Shown here piece after piece: positions 1-9,800 of a stretch of DNA of 64,000 nt. The translations under genes were made by a program, and so were the position numbers. The notes under the pieces are model-generated. The model saw only the letters and a program-made list of their open reading frames with translations, did not search any database and was not told the DNA's origin. The stretch covers positions 186,001 to 250,000 of the forward strand of contig NKIY01000001.1 in assembly GCA_002256345.1 (NCBI GenBank). The letters are read 5' to 3'. The number at the start of each line of letters is the position of its first letter. Positions within the stretch are counted from its first letter, which is position 1. Origin of the DNA: Bradyrhizobiaceae bacterium PARB1 (GTDB lineage: Bacteria > Pseudomonadota > Alphaproteobacteria > Rhizobiales > Xanthobacteraceae).

Positions 1-1
1 C

Positions 2-682
2 GGCATGGGCGCGCCAGCCGATATCGAGAAGGAACGCGCGGCGATCGAGAGCGACTACAAGGTCAAGGCAATCCACTCCCCCGCCGACATGACCAAGCCT
101 GCTGAAATCGCCGACATGATCGCACTCGGCGAGAAGACCTATGGTTCGGTGGACATCCTGGTCAACAATGCCGGCATCCAGTTCGTCTCACCCATTGAGG
201 AGTTTCCGATCGAGAAATGGGACGCGATCATCGCGATCAATCTCTCCTCCGCTTTCCATGGCATCCGCGCCGTGGTGCCGGGTATGAAGAAGCGCGGCTG
301 GGGTCGCATCATCAACACCGCCTCGGCCCATTCGCTGGTCGCTTCACCGTTCAAGTCGGCCTATGTCTCGGCCAAGCATGGTATCGCCGGCCTGACCAAA
401 ACCGTGGCGCTGGAAGTTGCGACCCACAAGATTACCTGCAACTGCATCTCGCCCGGCTATGTCTGGACACCGCTGGTAGAGAAGCAGATTCCCGACACGA
501 TGAAGGCGCGTGGGCTGACCAAGGAGCAGGTCATCAACGACGTGCTGTTGCAGGCACAGCCGACAAAGGAGTTCGTGACCTCGGAGCAGGTTGCCGCGTT
601 GGCGCTGTTTCTATGTGGCGACGAGGCGGCGCAGATCACGGGCACGAACCTGTCGATCGACGGCGGCTGGACGGCGGCGTAA
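2..682 (+). CDS. bdhA: 3-hydroxybutyrate dehydrogenase, 5'-truncated by window
   Basis: NAD-dependent short-chain dehydrogenase that oxidises D-3-hydroxybutyrate to acetoacetate in polyhydroxybutyrate breakdown. The reading frame runs into the window edge, so the N-terminal TGxxxGIG nucleotide-binding motif lies outside; the ATG at 5 is internal. Visible are the NNAG motif (about visible residue 54), the ASAHS segment with the catalytic Ser, the YVSAK catalytic Tyr/Lys pair (residues 120-124) and a C-terminal end in GGWTAA, all closely matching the BDH subfamily rather than generic SDRs. The segment PGYVWTPLVEKQI is also typical of BDH. What lies upstream cannot be seen. Confidence 0.9.
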   Translation, partial: GMGAPADIEKERAAIESDYKVKAIHSPADMTKPAEIADMIALGEKTYGSVDILVNNAGIQFVSPIEEFPIEKWDAIIAINLSSAFHGIRAVVPGMKKRGWGRIINTASAHSLVASPFKSAYVSAKHGIAGLTKTVALEVATHKITCNCISPGYVWTPLVEKQIPDTMKARGLTKEQVINDVLLQAQPTKEFVTSEQVAALALFLCGDEAAQITGTNLSIDGGWTAA

Positions 683-703
683 GAAGTAGCTGCGCGAGCA
701 GAT

Positions 704-732
704 GCCTCCTCCCCAAAGGGGGAGGGGGCCAT
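704..732. repeat. short G/C palindrome between convergent genes
   Basis: A CCTCCTCCCC / GGGGGAGGGGG inverted pair sits in the 69-base gap between convergent genes. It resembles the start of the common 'CCTCCCC...GGGGAGG' intergenic elements of this group and may work as a bidirectional transcription stop, but it has no clear U-tract. Confidence 0.35.
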
Positions 733-751
733 TCGCTGTGGTGCTTCGAGA

Positions 752-2149
752 CTAGCCCCGCTTCCCGAACGCCAGCACATGCAGTCCGAGGCGGCTGCGC
801 ACGATCCAGAACAGCAGCACCGTCTCGAATGTCAGCGCGATCGATGTCGCCGCCGCCGCGCCATGGCCGCCGAAATGCGGGATCAGCAGCAGGCATAGCA
901 CCAGGTTCATCACGAAGGCCGAGGCATATGCCAACGCACATGCATTCTGATGGCCGAGCATGTTGAGCAGGCGCTCCATCGGGCCGATGGCAGCGCGGAC
1001 CACGAGACCGATGGCCGCGATGAACATGATGTCATAGCCGCCGGTGAATTGCGGCCCGAACAGCCACAGCAGCGGCTTGCCGAGTGCGAGTAGAACGAGC
1101 GTCGCCGCGAGTGACGGCCAGAACGTCCACTTGATGGAATGCATCACATAGGCGGCGAGCCGCTCTTTGTCGCCGGAGGTGTGATACTCGGTGAAGCGAT
1201 GCGCTGTGGTGGCCGACATCGCATAGTGAATGAACGACACCAGCGCGAGCGTCTTCACCACGGCGAAATAGACGCCCACTTCCTCGGAGGACACGAAGCG
1301 TTCGAGCACCAGCACGTCGGTGTAGGACAGCAAGAGATAGAAGCTCTCGACCAGCAGGATCGGCAGCGAAACCTTCAGCCAGCCGCGATAGTCATGCGCC
1401 TTCGGTCCAGCCTCGACATGTGCGCCAAGGCGCCGGTTCAGCACGATCATCTGCCCGATCATCGCGAGCCATACGGCGGCGGCGCTGGCGCCCATCGCGA
1501 CGACGGCGCCGAGTTGCAGGCCGAGCGCGAAGGCTCCGGCCGTGAAGCCGATAATCAGCCCCTGCCGCACGATGAATTGCGGCATCAGGCCGAGTCGCAT
1601 CCAGTCATGCGAGCGCGCGATGCCATCCTGCGTGTTGGCAACGACAAAGGCCGGCAGCGTCAGACAGCCGAGATAAAGCGGCACCACCGTATTGGCGTCG
1701 ATCCAGGGCGACAGCAGTTTTACGAGACCGGCGAGCAGAAGTGCGATGAGGCCGGACACGATGCCGGTCATCCAACGGCTGCCGGACAAGAAGCCGCGCA
1801 GCAGCGCGTGATCACCGTTCAGGCGATATTCCGGAATGATCTTTTGCGCTGACGCGGCGATGCCGAAGTCGAGCATCGAGCCGAGCAGCAGAACCCAGGT
1901 CCAGACATAGACGTAGATGCCGTAGTCGCCCGAGCCCATCCAGCGCGCCAGCAATATCTGCGAGAAGTAAGCGAGGCCGGCGGAGATAACGCGAATCAGG
2001 AAGATCGTGCCGGCCAGCCGGCGCGTCAGCGACGCTTCGCCGGAGCCCGAGAACAGGCCGCGAAGCCGGGCTTTGAGCCCGGCAGGCGGCGTCGACTGGG
2101 CAGGGTCGGTCTCCATCACGGCCACGACGGGCTCCTCGGCCGCAGACAA
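752..2149 (-). CDS. oligosaccharide flippase family membrane protein
   Basis: A 465-residue polytopic membrane protein of the Wzx/MATE-like polysaccharide flippase superfamily, expected to move lipid-linked sugars across the inner membrane. The cytosolic N-terminus (about residues 1-45) is followed by roughly 12-14 hydrophobic segments. The early motif LARWMGSGDYGIYVYVWTW is the typical signature of RfbX/Wzx-type flippases (ARxLGxxxYGxY). It is convergent with bdhA and lies 115 bases downstream of the DsbD-like gene, possibly in the same transcript. No glycosyltransferases are adjacent except the GT-C-like protein at 3916-5505, so the sugar substrate is unknown. Confidence 0.82.
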   Translation of the reverse strand: MSAAEEPVVAVMETDPAQSTPPAGLKARLRGLFSGSGEASLTRRLAGTIFLIRVISAGLAYFSQILLARWMGSGDYGIYVYVWTWVLLLGSMLDFGIAASAQKIIPEYRLNGDHALLRGFLSGSRWMTGIVSGLIALLLAGLVKLLSPWIDANTVVPLYLGCLTLPAFVVANTQDGIARSHDWMRLGLMPQFIVRQGLIIGFTAGAFALGLQLGAVVAMGASAAAVWLAMIGQMIVLNRRLGAHVEAGPKAHDYRGWLKVSLPILLVESFYLLLSYTDVLVLERFVSSEEVGVYFAVVKTLALVSFIHYAMSATTAHRFTEYHTSGDKERLAAYVMHSIKWTFWPSLAATLVLLALGKPLLWLFGPQFTGGYDIMFIAAIGLVVRAAIGPMERLLNMLGHQNACALAYASAFVMNLVLCLLLIPHFGGHGAAAATSIALTFETVLLFWIVRSRLGLHVLAFGKRG

Positions 2150-2264
2150 GCGGATGCCGCAGATGTGCGGCAGAGGCTCCGCATAGCAATGAGACGTTAA
2201 TTTCGGGTGGCAGACCTGGCAGCAAGTTGCATGGTCGGCGTTACTGCTGGGGCGCGTCCGGCCA

Positions 2265-3101
2265 TCATGGAGCGGGAGGCAGCGTCACATTGTACTCGTA
2301 GGCTTTGTCCGTCCCGACCAGGGTCAGCTTCAGCGCGGCGCCATCAGCGGTGGCGCCGGAGGGCAGGCCGTCGAGGTCGAAACTGAAGCGCTTCACGCCA
2401 GGCGGGCTTTGCTTGTCGAGCTTCGGAATCGGGAGCGCCCAGTCTGATGTCGGCCCTTCGACATAGAGGTGAGATGTCTTGCCTTCAGGGACGGCTACAT
2501 CGACCGATACTTTTTTACCGTCGCGTTTCACGTCGCGCACGGCGAGCGGGTTACTGTCGCCGATATTGGCCGGCTTCGGAACCGTATCGAGAGCCGCCGT
2601 CAAGGCGCCGTCTTCAGTCGAAGCGACGCTGGTAAAGGCCAGCTCGGCATTCGCCTCGACCGGAATGCAGATTTTTTCGCAGACCGCATAGGAGATCGCT
2701 GCACGCACCACCACCGGCTTGCCGGCATCCTTGGCCACCACGCGCATGGGTAGCAGCACCTGCTTTTCATAGCCGAGCGATTCGCCGCCGGCACCGTCGT
2801 CGAATTTCACCGGCGCTGGCCAGAGAATTGTGACACTGTCGAGATTGTCGGACTTCGAGAAGTCGAAGCGCGGCGGTACGCCGGAATCGCCGGGGTTGCG
2901 CCAATAGGTGTGCCAGCCCGGCTGCAGCTGAATTGCGATTCCACCGAGCATGACCGGACCAGTTCGCGAGCCTGCCACAAGCCTGATCTGCGAATGACTA
3001 TCCGTCTGCCACGGCGATGCATCCTCCGCATGCGCCGCAGAGGCCAGCAAGAGCCCGACAGTGCAGGCAGCGACAATGTGATGCGGAACCGAAACGGTCA
3101 T
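2265..3101 (-). CDS. secreted DsbD-alpha-domain protein (protein-disulfide reductase family)
   Basis: A 278-residue exported protein with a Sec signal peptide (about residues 1-25, ending ASAAHA). It corresponds to the periplasmic N-terminal (alpha) domain of DsbD/ScsB, without the membrane electron-transfer domain or the C-terminal thioredoxin domain. The redox pair is seen as CEKIC with cysteines at 141 and 145, as in ScsB/DsbD-alpha. In the family this domain receives electrons through the membrane and passes them to periplasmic partners. As a stand-alone domain it must work with a separate membrane component, which is not in the window. It is divergent from yqgE. Confidence 0.8.
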   Translation of the reverse strand: MTVSVPHHIVAACTVGLLLASAAHAEDASPWQTDSHSQIRLVAGSRTGPVMLGGIAIQLQPGWHTYWRNPGDSGVPPRFDFSKSDNLDSVTILWPAPVKFDDGAGGESLGYEKQVLLPMRVVAKDAGKPVVVRAAISYAVCEKICIPVEANAELAFTSVASTEDGALTAALDTVPKPANIGDSNPLAVRDVKRDGKKVSVDVAVPEGKTSHLYVEGPTSDWALPIPKLDKQSPPGVKRFSFDLDGLPSGATADGAALKLTLVGTDKAYEYNVTLPPAP

Positions 3102-3256
3102 CGGACGTCCTTACAGAGGTAGCCTGTCATAACGGCAAACCTAACTTAAGCTATTGAACTGCTTGTGATGCCGTTCTGCTGCGCGTCGCCCAAGGCCGAT
3201 TGACAGCGAATGGCCTCGAGATCAGGATAAACGCATAACATGAGAGCGCCTTGCTG

Positions 3257-3913
3257 ATGGAACCGACTCGCAAGCGAAGCCGCAAGAGTCCCGCCAAGCT
3301 GAGCACTGCCAAGCTTGGCGCCTCGGACCCGGCTGGCAGCTATCTCGACGGTCAGCTTCTCATCGCGATGCCGGTGATGGATGATGAGCGTTTTGCGCGC
3401 TCGGTGATCTATGTGTGTGCTCATTCTTCCGAAGGCGCCATGGGCATCATCGTCAATCGTCCGGCCGGGAGCATCGATTTCCCCGAACTGCTGGCGCAGC
3501 TCGACATCATCGACGACGCCGACAATATCAAGCTCCCGGAAAGCGCCGAAAGCATGAAGGTGCTGAAGGGCGGGCCGGTGGAAACCGGCCGCGGTTTCGT
3601 GCTGCATTCCAGCGACTTCTTCATCCAGGATGCGACGCTGCCCATCGATGACGGCATCTGCCTGACCGCGACCGTGGACATCTTGCGGGCCATCGCCAAT
3701 GGCGGTGGGCCAAAGCATGCGATTCTGGCACTCGGCTATGCCGGCTGGGCGCCAGGACAGCTCGAGGACGAAATCCAGGGCAATGGCTGGCTGCATTGCG
3801 CGGCCGACGACGATCTGATCTTCGGTGCCGATATCGACGAAAAATACATGCGCGCACTGCAGAAGATCGGCGTTGCGCCGGGTACGCTATCGGCCGAAGC
3901 CGGCCACGCCTGA
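3257..3913 (+). CDS. yqgE: YqgE/AlgH family protein
   Basis: A 218-residue member of the UPF0301 YqgE/AlgH family. The characteristic start [20 protein letters not shown] and the GIIVNRPAG motif are present, and length matches the family. The molecular function is not established; AlgH was linked genetically to alginate regulation in Pseudomonas. I chose the ATG at 3257 because the purine-rich GAGAG at about 3242 is well spaced for it; a TTG at 3251 in the same frame is an alternative. The N-terminal extension before the conserved domain is basic (about 25 residues, rich in Lys/Arg). Its stop is two bases from that of the convergent membrane protein gene. Confidence 0.9.
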   Translation: MEPTRKRSRKSPAKLSTAKLGASDPAGSYLDGQLLIAMPVMDDERFARSVIYVCAHSSEGAMGIIVNRPAGSIDFPELLAQLDIIDDADNIKLPESAESMKVLKGGPVETGRGFVLHSSDFFIQDATLPIDDGICLTATVDILRAIANGGGPKHAILALGYAGWAPGQLEDEIQGNGWLHCAADDDLIFGADIDEKYMRALQKIGVAPGTLSAEAGHA

Positions 3914-3915
3914 CC

Positions 3916-5505
3916 TCAGCGCGTGACGGGCATCAGCGGACAGGCGACATTCATCGTCGTCAGTTGCGGGCCTTCGATCTCCACACATGGACGCGATGAA
4001 TCCGCCATTAGCCCATAAGTCGCCAGCGCCTCGCTGCGTGCTGGCCGTCCTTTGATATACATTTCCCAGACGCCGCCCGGCAGCGGCTCCTTTATCGCGG
4101 CGCGCATGCGCCTGTCGAATTTGCCACCCGGCAGGATCGGCAGCGCGATATCGGTGACCTGATAGAGGCGCGAGCCAGCCGGCAGGTAAGGCGCCATGAC
4201 GGCGAGCGGCTTGTCGAGCAGCAGATAGGTTGCGGGTTGCGACAACGCTGCCGGAATAGCCGGCCGGTATGGCATCGACCACGGACGTCGCCACCAGTCG
4301 GCGGGCTGCAGCCAGAGCGCTGCGAGAACTGCCACGGCGAGACATGCCAATCCCGTCGAACGGTGCTGCGGCGAAACGCCGAACGCATCGAGGCCGCGGA
4401 CCAGCATAATGACGATGAGCGGCGCCGTGAGCAATTCGAGCACGACGATGTAGCGGTGGATCGCGAACAAGGCCAACCACACCGCATAGGACACGACGAA
4501 GAAGAGGATCAGCTGCCACTCGCGCCGCGAGAATAACGCGCGTCCGGCCTTGATGCGCGAAGCGATCGCCACGGGGATCAGCAGCATCAGGATCGCAAAG
4601 CGCGCATCGCGGAAAGGAAATTCCGAACTGCGATAGTCGCCCATCAGCCAGTAGAACGGATAGGCCAGCCCGTCGACAATGCTGCGCGGGATGAACTGAC
4701 GATCGAGGATTGTCGTTGCCGGCATTTCCGGCGAGGGGAACAGGCTGTTCAGCAGCGGGAAAAACGGATTTCCGAATTCGCGCCACAGCATCAACCCCCA
4801 GGCGCCGCCGCCGATTGCGCTGCCGATCACGCCGCCGATGGCGAGATAGATTATTGCCAGTGTGGGACGCGTTGCAGCCAGCGCCGCTGCGCCGAGGCCG
4901 ATTGCAAAGACGATATTGGTAAGCTTCAGGCCGAGCGCGAGGCCGACAAGAAGGCCGGCGCCGATATAGTGCCGCGGCTCGACATCGTCGCGAGCGAGCA
5001 TCAACAGCAGGCCTGCGATGATCGGGATCGCGGTGAGAATGTCGGCGAAGCTTGTGCCGGTTTCCGACAGCGTCATCGGGCCGCACGCCGCCAGCAGCAG
5101 GATCGCAGCGATCGCAGGCATGCTTGCGGCATGGCCGAGCAGGCGGCGCGCCAGCCAGTAGATCAGCGCCAGATTAAGCCCGTGCACCGCGCCCATGATC
5201 ATGCCGGCAACGATCGGCGGCATTGTCTCGCGCAGATAGTACCAGGGGAAATAGATGTAGGAGTTGAAGTAGGTCTGGAAGCCCGCAGGCGCGGCGTCAT
5301 GTTCGTAGCGGCCGTTCAGCAGCGCCCAGACATTGTAGTGGTGATAGTTCTGCCAATCCCAGTTGACGTCCTCACCGGCGAAGCCGGCATAGGCCGCGCC
5401 GAGCGCCATGCTGCCGGCAATCACGAGCGCGGGATGCAGCCGGGCCGGCCGCGTCTGCGATGACAGGGCGCCGGGCCGCGGTTCATCGACGGAGATGGTT
5501 GTCAC
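3916..5505 (-). CDS. polytopic membrane protein, GT-C/GT87-like
   Basis: A 529-residue membrane protein with about ten hydrophobic segments and a C-terminal soluble tail. An acidic/aromatic motif (EDVNWDWQNYHHYN) follows the first membrane segment, in the place where GT-C glycosyltransferases (ArnT, PMT, GT87) carry their catalytic acidic loop. By topology it most resembles GT87-type mannosyl/glycosyltransferases using lipid-linked sugar donors, but I do not recognise a precise subfamily. The C-terminal 100 residues contain two Cys and no membrane segment. Weak functional link: a flippase lies 1.8 kb downstream on the same strand. The function remains a guess. Confidence 0.6.
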   Translation of the reverse strand: MTTISVDEPRPGALSSQTRPARLHPALVIAGSMALGAAYAGFAGEDVNWDWQNYHHYNVWALLNGRYEHDAAPAGFQTYFNSYIYFPWYYLRETMPPIVAGMIMGAVHGLNLALIYWLARRLLGHAASMPAIAAILLLAACGPMTLSETGTSFADILTAIPIIAGLLLMLARDDVEPRHYIGAGLLVGLALGLKLTNIVFAIGLGAAALAATRPTLAIIYLAIGGVIGSAIGGGAWGLMLWREFGNPFFPLLNSLFPSPEMPATTILDRQFIPRSIVDGLAYPFYWLMGDYRSSEFPFRDARFAILMLLIPVAIASRIKAGRALFSRREWQLILFFVVSYAVWLALFAIHRYIVVLELLTAPLIVIMLVRGLDAFGVSPQHRSTGLACLAVAVLAALWLQPADWWRRPWSMPYRPAIPAALSQPATYLLLDKPLAVMAPYLPAGSRLYQVTDIALPILPGGKFDRRMRAAIKEPLPGGVWEMYIKGRPARSEALATYGLMADSSRPCVEIEGPQLTTMNVACPLMPVTR

Positions 5506-5615
5506 GAAATCACCCCGCAGCTCATGGATGAGTGCAGGGAGCTGCCTACGCGGCGGCGATTAAGGATCTGCTAAGGTGATGACGGAGGCGGCAGGCGCGT
5601 TGACGCACGTGTTCG

Positions 5616-8501
5616 TCAGCTGGCCGTTTCCAGCCGTTCTTCCGTCAGCAGGCGCATCGCGGCATCGGCATCCATCGGCTCCCCGAAGGCGAAGCCCTGG
5701 GCGTATTCGCAGCCGAGCTGATACAGCTCCACCGCGTCCGAGTCTGTCTCGACGCCTTCGGCCACCACCTGCATGCCGAGATCGTGCGCCATCGCGATGA
5801 TCGATTTCAGGATGACGGGGCGGGCGCCGCGGCCATTGGTGCGGACGAAGGACTGGTCGATCTTCAGCGTGTCGAACGGGAAGCGCTGCAGATAGGACAG
5901 CGACGAGTGGCCGGTGCCGAAGTCGTCCAGCGAAAGGCCGGTGCCGAGCTCGCGGATCCGCTGCAGCATTTGCGCGGCGTGTTCCGGATTCTCCATCACC
6001 AGCGATTCCGTCAGCTCCAGCTTCAGCGTGCCGCGGGCGACCGATGAGCGCGACAATACGGTACGGATGTCGTGCAGGAGATCGTGACGCAGCAGCTGGC
6101 GTGAGGAGACGTTGACGCTGGCGAAAATCGGATCACGCGCACGCATGGCGCGCTGCCAGATCGCGAGCTGGCGCGCTGTCTGGTCGAGCACGAACATGCC
6201 GAGATCGATGATCAGGCCGATCTCTTCGGCAATCGCAATGAATTCCACCGGCGACATGCGGCCGAGCTTGGGGTGATCCCAGCGCGCCAGCGCCTCGAAA
6301 CCTGCGATCGAGCGATCTTCGAGACGCACGATGGGCTGATACAGGATGGTGATTTCCTGCCGCTCGATGGCGCGGCGCAGTTCGGATTCCAGCGTCAGCC
6401 GATCGGTCTTCCGGGCGCGCATGGCCGGCTTGTAGACATCGATGCGGTCGCCGCCGATGCGCTTGGAGTGATACATCGCAAGCTCGGCATCCTTGATCAG
6501 TTCGTCGGTGACCGGCGTGGCCGGGTCCGATAGCGCAAGGCCGATGGAGGCAGTGAGGAAAATCTCGCGGTCGTTGAAGGCGATCGGCGCGCGGATGGTC
6601 TTGCGGATGGTTTCGGCGAAGGCGGTGATCTTGGCGCTGTCCTGTTCGGACATCAGGATCAGGCCGAACTGGTCACCGGCGATGCGGGCCAGTGTATCCT
6701 GCGGCTTGAGAATGCGAGTGAGGCGGCGAGCTAGCGTCAGCAGGATGGAATCGCCGACGGCGATGCCGACCGAGTCATTCACCTGTTTAAAGCGGTCGAG
6801 GTCGATCACCATGATGGTCGGCCGCAGCGGCGTCGGCAGGGTCTTGGAGAAATTCGCCAGTGCGTTCAGGCGGTCGATGAACAGCTTGCGGTTGGGCAGG
6901 CCGGTGAGGTTGTCATGCACGCTGTCGTGCAGCATGCGCTCTTCGGCATTCTTGATTTCTGTAACGTCGGTGAGCGTGCCGACCACGCGGGTCACTTCGC
7001 CATCGGAGCCGACCACCGGGCGCGCCTTCAGCGCGAACCACATGAAATGGCCGTCCGGCGTGCGCAGGCGGAAATCCTGCACCAGGCGGCCGCGGCGCTG
7101 GTCAAGCACGCTGTCGAGCGCGGCGCGGAAACGGTCCTGATCGAGGGGATGGAGAATTTCCAGCCAGTCGGACGCAGGACCTTCCAGCGTGCCGCGTTTG
7201 AGGCCGAGCAGAGCTTCGGTCTCGGCGCTGGTAAACACCTTGTCGGCGGAGACGTCCCAATCCCAGATCAGGTCGCCCGAGCCGGTGAGCGCCAGCGCGC
7301 GGCGCTCGACGTCGGACACGATGCCGTTGGTCGCGCCGCCGCCGGCGAAAGCGTGCTGCATCACTGTGAAGCCGATCAGCATCACGATCAGCACGAGGCC
7401 GCCGAGCAGCGCCGGGCCGACAATGTCGTTGGTGACAACGCCGCCCACGGCCATGCCCGACGCGACCACCCATACGACCAGCAGGAACCAGGTCGGGATC
7501 AGCAATACCGCGCGGTCGAAGCCATGGGTCGAGAGATAGATAATCAGGCCGAAACCGACGACGGCGATCAGGACCAGCGAGATGCGCGCGATGCCCGATG
7601 CGACGGCCGGATCGTACAGCGCAAGGCCGACCAGCGATCCCAGGAACACGAGCCACGCAGCAGTGATGTGGGAATAACGCACATGCCAGCGGTTGAGATT
7701 GAGATAAGCGAACAGGAACACCAGCAGCGTCGCAGCGAGTATCGCTTCGCCCGACGCTCGCCACACGCGCTCGGCGCCCGACGACATGTCGAGCACCTTG
7801 CCCCAGAAGCCGAAATCGACGCCGATATAGACCAGCACCGCCCAGGCCAGCGCAGCGGCGGCCGGGAACATGATGCTGCCCTTCACCACGAACAGGATCG
7901 TCAGCACCAGCGCCAGCAGGCCGGAAATACCGATGACGATTCCCTGATAGAGCGTGAAGGAATTGACCTTGTCCTTGTAGGACTCGGGGTCCCACAAATA
8001 GAGCTGCGGCAGCTTGTCGGTGCGCAGTTCGGCGACGAAGGTGATGACGGAGCCGGGATCGAGCGTGACACGGAACACGTCGGCGGTGGCCGAGTCCTGT
8101 CGCTCCGGACGGTCGCCGGTGGACGGCGTGATGGTCGCGATGCGCGACAGGCCGAGATCGGGCCACAGCAGGCCCGAATTCACCATGCGATAATGCGGCG
8201 CGACGATCAGGCGGTCGAGCTGGTCGTCGGTGTTGTTGGCCAGCGCGAACACCACCCAGTTCTGACCGCCTTCGCGGCCGCGCACCTCGATGCGGCGGAC
8301 GATGCCGTCGGTGCCGGGCGCGGTGGACACCTGGATGCGGTCGGTTTCGCTGTGCTGGAAATCGAGAACGCCAGTGAGATCGATGGCAGGCGCATCGCCG
8401 CGGACACTGACGGCATCAACGGCGTATGCCGGACCCGCGGCGATCAACATCATGAGGCTGAGCGCGAGGGGCGCCAGCCACCTGACAAAACGCAATGACA
8501 T
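5616..8501 (-). CDS. membrane PAS-GGDEF-EAL c-di-GMP phosphodiesterase
   Basis: A 961-residue signalling protein. Order: signal peptide (1-27), periplasmic domain (to about 185), about seven membrane segments (190-390, a 7TMR-DISM-like plan), PAS (about 405-520), GGDEF (about 530-695), EAL (about 705-950). The GGDEF signature reads AGDQF with both the first Gly and the Glu changed, so cyclase activity is unlikely. The EAL domain looks intact: FEALARW, VNVSSRQL, ELTES, DDFGTG, LKIDQSF and EGVET are all present, so the protein should hydrolyse c-di-GMP to pGpG, probably with the degenerate GGDEF as a GTP sensor (inference). It is transcribed alone; the gap to its neighbours is about 110 bases on each side. 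Confidence 0.88.
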   Translation of the reverse strand: MSLRFVRWLAPLALSLMMLIAAGPAYAVDAVSVRGDAPAIDLTGVLDFQHSETDRIQVSTAPGTDGIVRRIEVRGREGGQNWVVFALANNTDDQLDRLIVAPHYRMVNSGLLWPDLGLSRIATITPSTGDRPERQDSATADVFRVTLDPGSVITFVAELRTDKLPQLYLWDPESYKDKVNSFTLYQGIVIGISGLLALVLTILFVVKGSIMFPAAAALAWAVLVYIGVDFGFWGKVLDMSSGAERVWRASGEAILAATLLVFLFAYLNLNRWHVRYSHITAAWLVFLGSLVGLALYDPAVASGIARISLVLIAVVGFGLIIYLSTHGFDRAVLLIPTWFLLVVWVVASGMAVGGVVTNDIVGPALLGGLVLIVMLIGFTVMQHAFAGGGATNGIVSDVERRALALTGSGDLIWDWDVSADKVFTSAETEALLGLKRGTLEGPASDWLEILHPLDQDRFRAALDSVLDQRRGRLVQDFRLRTPDGHFMWFALKARPVVGSDGEVTRVVGTLTDVTEIKNAEERMLHDSVHDNLTGLPNRKLFIDRLNALANFSKTLPTPLRPTIMVIDLDRFKQVNDSVGIAVGDSILLTLARRLTRILKPQDTLARIAGDQFGLILMSEQDSAKITAFAETIRKTIRAPIAFNDREIFLTASIGLALSDPATPVTDELIKDAELAMYHSKRIGGDRIDVYKPAMRARKTDRLTLESELRRAIERQEITILYQPIVRLEDRSIAGFEALARWDHPKLGRMSPVEFIAIAEEIGLIIDLGMFVLDQTARQLAIWQRAMRARDPIFASVNVSSRQLLRHDLLHDIRTVLSRSSVARGTLKLELTESLVMENPEHAAQMLQRIRELGTGLSLDDFGTGHSSLSYLQRFPFDTLKIDQSFVRTNGRGARPVILKSIIAMAHDLGMQVVAEGVETDSDAVELYQLGCEYAQGFAFGEPMDADAAMRLLTEERLETAS

Positions 8502-8618
8502 GTTCCGCGATCACCAATCCGTGGACCTCGCCGACACCCCGGGCGGGTCATTTGCCGAAGGCAGGATAAATGACACGAAAACGCAACAAATCAAAGGGTT
8601 TAACGCGGTTCTCCCGCG

Positions 8619-9614
8619 CTAAACCTCCAACACAATTTTGCCAATATGTGCGCTGGTTTCCATCCGCTTGTGGGCGTCGGCGGCCTTCGCCAGCGGGAAT
8701 GTGCTGTCCATCAAGGGTTTGACCTTGCCGTTCTTGAGAAGCGGCAGGACCTTGGCCTCGATAGCTGCGACCATGGCGGCCTTGGCCTCGTTGGTCCGCG
8801 GGCGCAGGGTCGAACCGGTATAATGCAGCCTCTTCACCATGATCTTGGCGGCATTGATGGTGGCCTTGGGGCCGTTCAGCACCGCGATCTGAACGATGCG
8901 GCCGTCGACGGCTGCAGCGTCGAAGTTCTTTTCCACATAGTCGCCGCCGACCATGTCGAGGATCAGCTCGACACCCGTCTTGGTGATCTCCTTGACGCGC
9001 TCGACGAAATCCTCGGTCTTGTAGTTGATCGCGTGGTCCGCACCGAGCTTCAGGCAGGCATCCGCCTTGTCCTGCGAGCCGACGGTAACGATCACCTTGG
9101 CGCCAAACGCCTTGGCAAGCTGGATTGCCATGGTGCCGATTCCCGACGAGCCACCATGGATCAACAGCGTTTCGCCGGCCACAAGCCCGCCGCGCTCGAA
9201 CACGTTGTGCCAGACGGTCATCAGCGTTTCGGCCGTGGCGCCGGCTTCCAGCATCGAGAAGCCTTCGGGCACCGGCATGGCCTGAGCGTCCTGCGCGATG
9301 CAGTATTGCGCATAGCCGCCACCGGCCACGAGCGACATCACCTTGTCACCAAGCTTGTGCTTCTTGCTGCCGTCACCGAGCCCGACAACCTCGCCTGCGA
9401 TTTCGAGGCCGGGCAGGTCGCTGGCGCCGGGCGGTGGCGGGTAGCTGCCGGACCGCTGCGCCACGTCCGGACGGTTGACGCCGGCCGCGGCGACTTTCAC
9501 CAGGATTTCGCCCGGTCCGGGCTTGGGAACATCGCGCGTTTCGGGGATCAGCACCTCGGGTCCGCCCGGCTTGCTGATGGCGACGACGGTCATTTGCGCG
9601 GGCAGCTTTTCCAT
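8619..9614 (-). CDS. NAD(P)H-quinone oxidoreductase (PIG3-type zinc-independent MDR)
   Basis: A 331-residue medium-chain dehydrogenase/reductase of the quinone oxidoreductase/TP53I3 branch. It starts with a GroES-like domain (GPGEILVKVAAAGVNRPD) and has the Rossmann region ETLLIHGGSSGIGTMAIQLA around residue 145-165. No zinc-ligand Cys cluster is seen, as expected for zinc-independent quinone reductases using NADPH. The start at 9614 is supported by AGGAC seven bases upstream; a second Met eight codons in (9593) is possible. The longer upstream reading frame is not coding-like. It is divergent from the DUF1192 gene. Confidence 0.88.
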   Translation of the reverse strand: MEKLPAQMTVVAISKPGGPEVLIPETRDVPKPGPGEILVKVAAAGVNRPDVAQRSGSYPPPPGASDLPGLEIAGEVVGLGDGSKKHKLGDKVMSLVAGGGYAQYCIAQDAQAMPVPEGFSMLEAGATAETLMTVWHNVFERGGLVAGETLLIHGGSSGIGTMAIQLAKAFGAKVIVTVGSQDKADACLKLGADHAINYKTEDFVERVKEITKTGVELILDMVGGDYVEKNFDAAAVDGRIVQIAVLNGPKATINAAKIMVKRLHYTGSTLRPRTNEAKAAMVAAIEAKVLPLLKNGKVKPLMDSTFPLAKAADAHKRMETSAHIGKIVLEV

Positions 9615-9800
9615 GATTTGTCCTTGCGGCGTGATGGGGTTGCCCACTTGATTAGTGAGCCTGTGGGGCGGTGGCAACCGGCTGGTGTCTGTAACCTGCA
9701 TGAGTGAGGCGACATGCAGGGACGGTGTTCCAGCAGGGTGCTCTTCCCGCATATCGCTGCGCTCATGCGGGCTACGTGGACGGCGAGGTAGGAGTTGACA

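Noticed and set aside
6915-8498. 527-codon open frame antisense to the EAL gene
   Set aside because: Pure antisense shadow of the PAS/membrane part of the c-di-GMP protein; Gln/His/Arg-rich translation without motifs.
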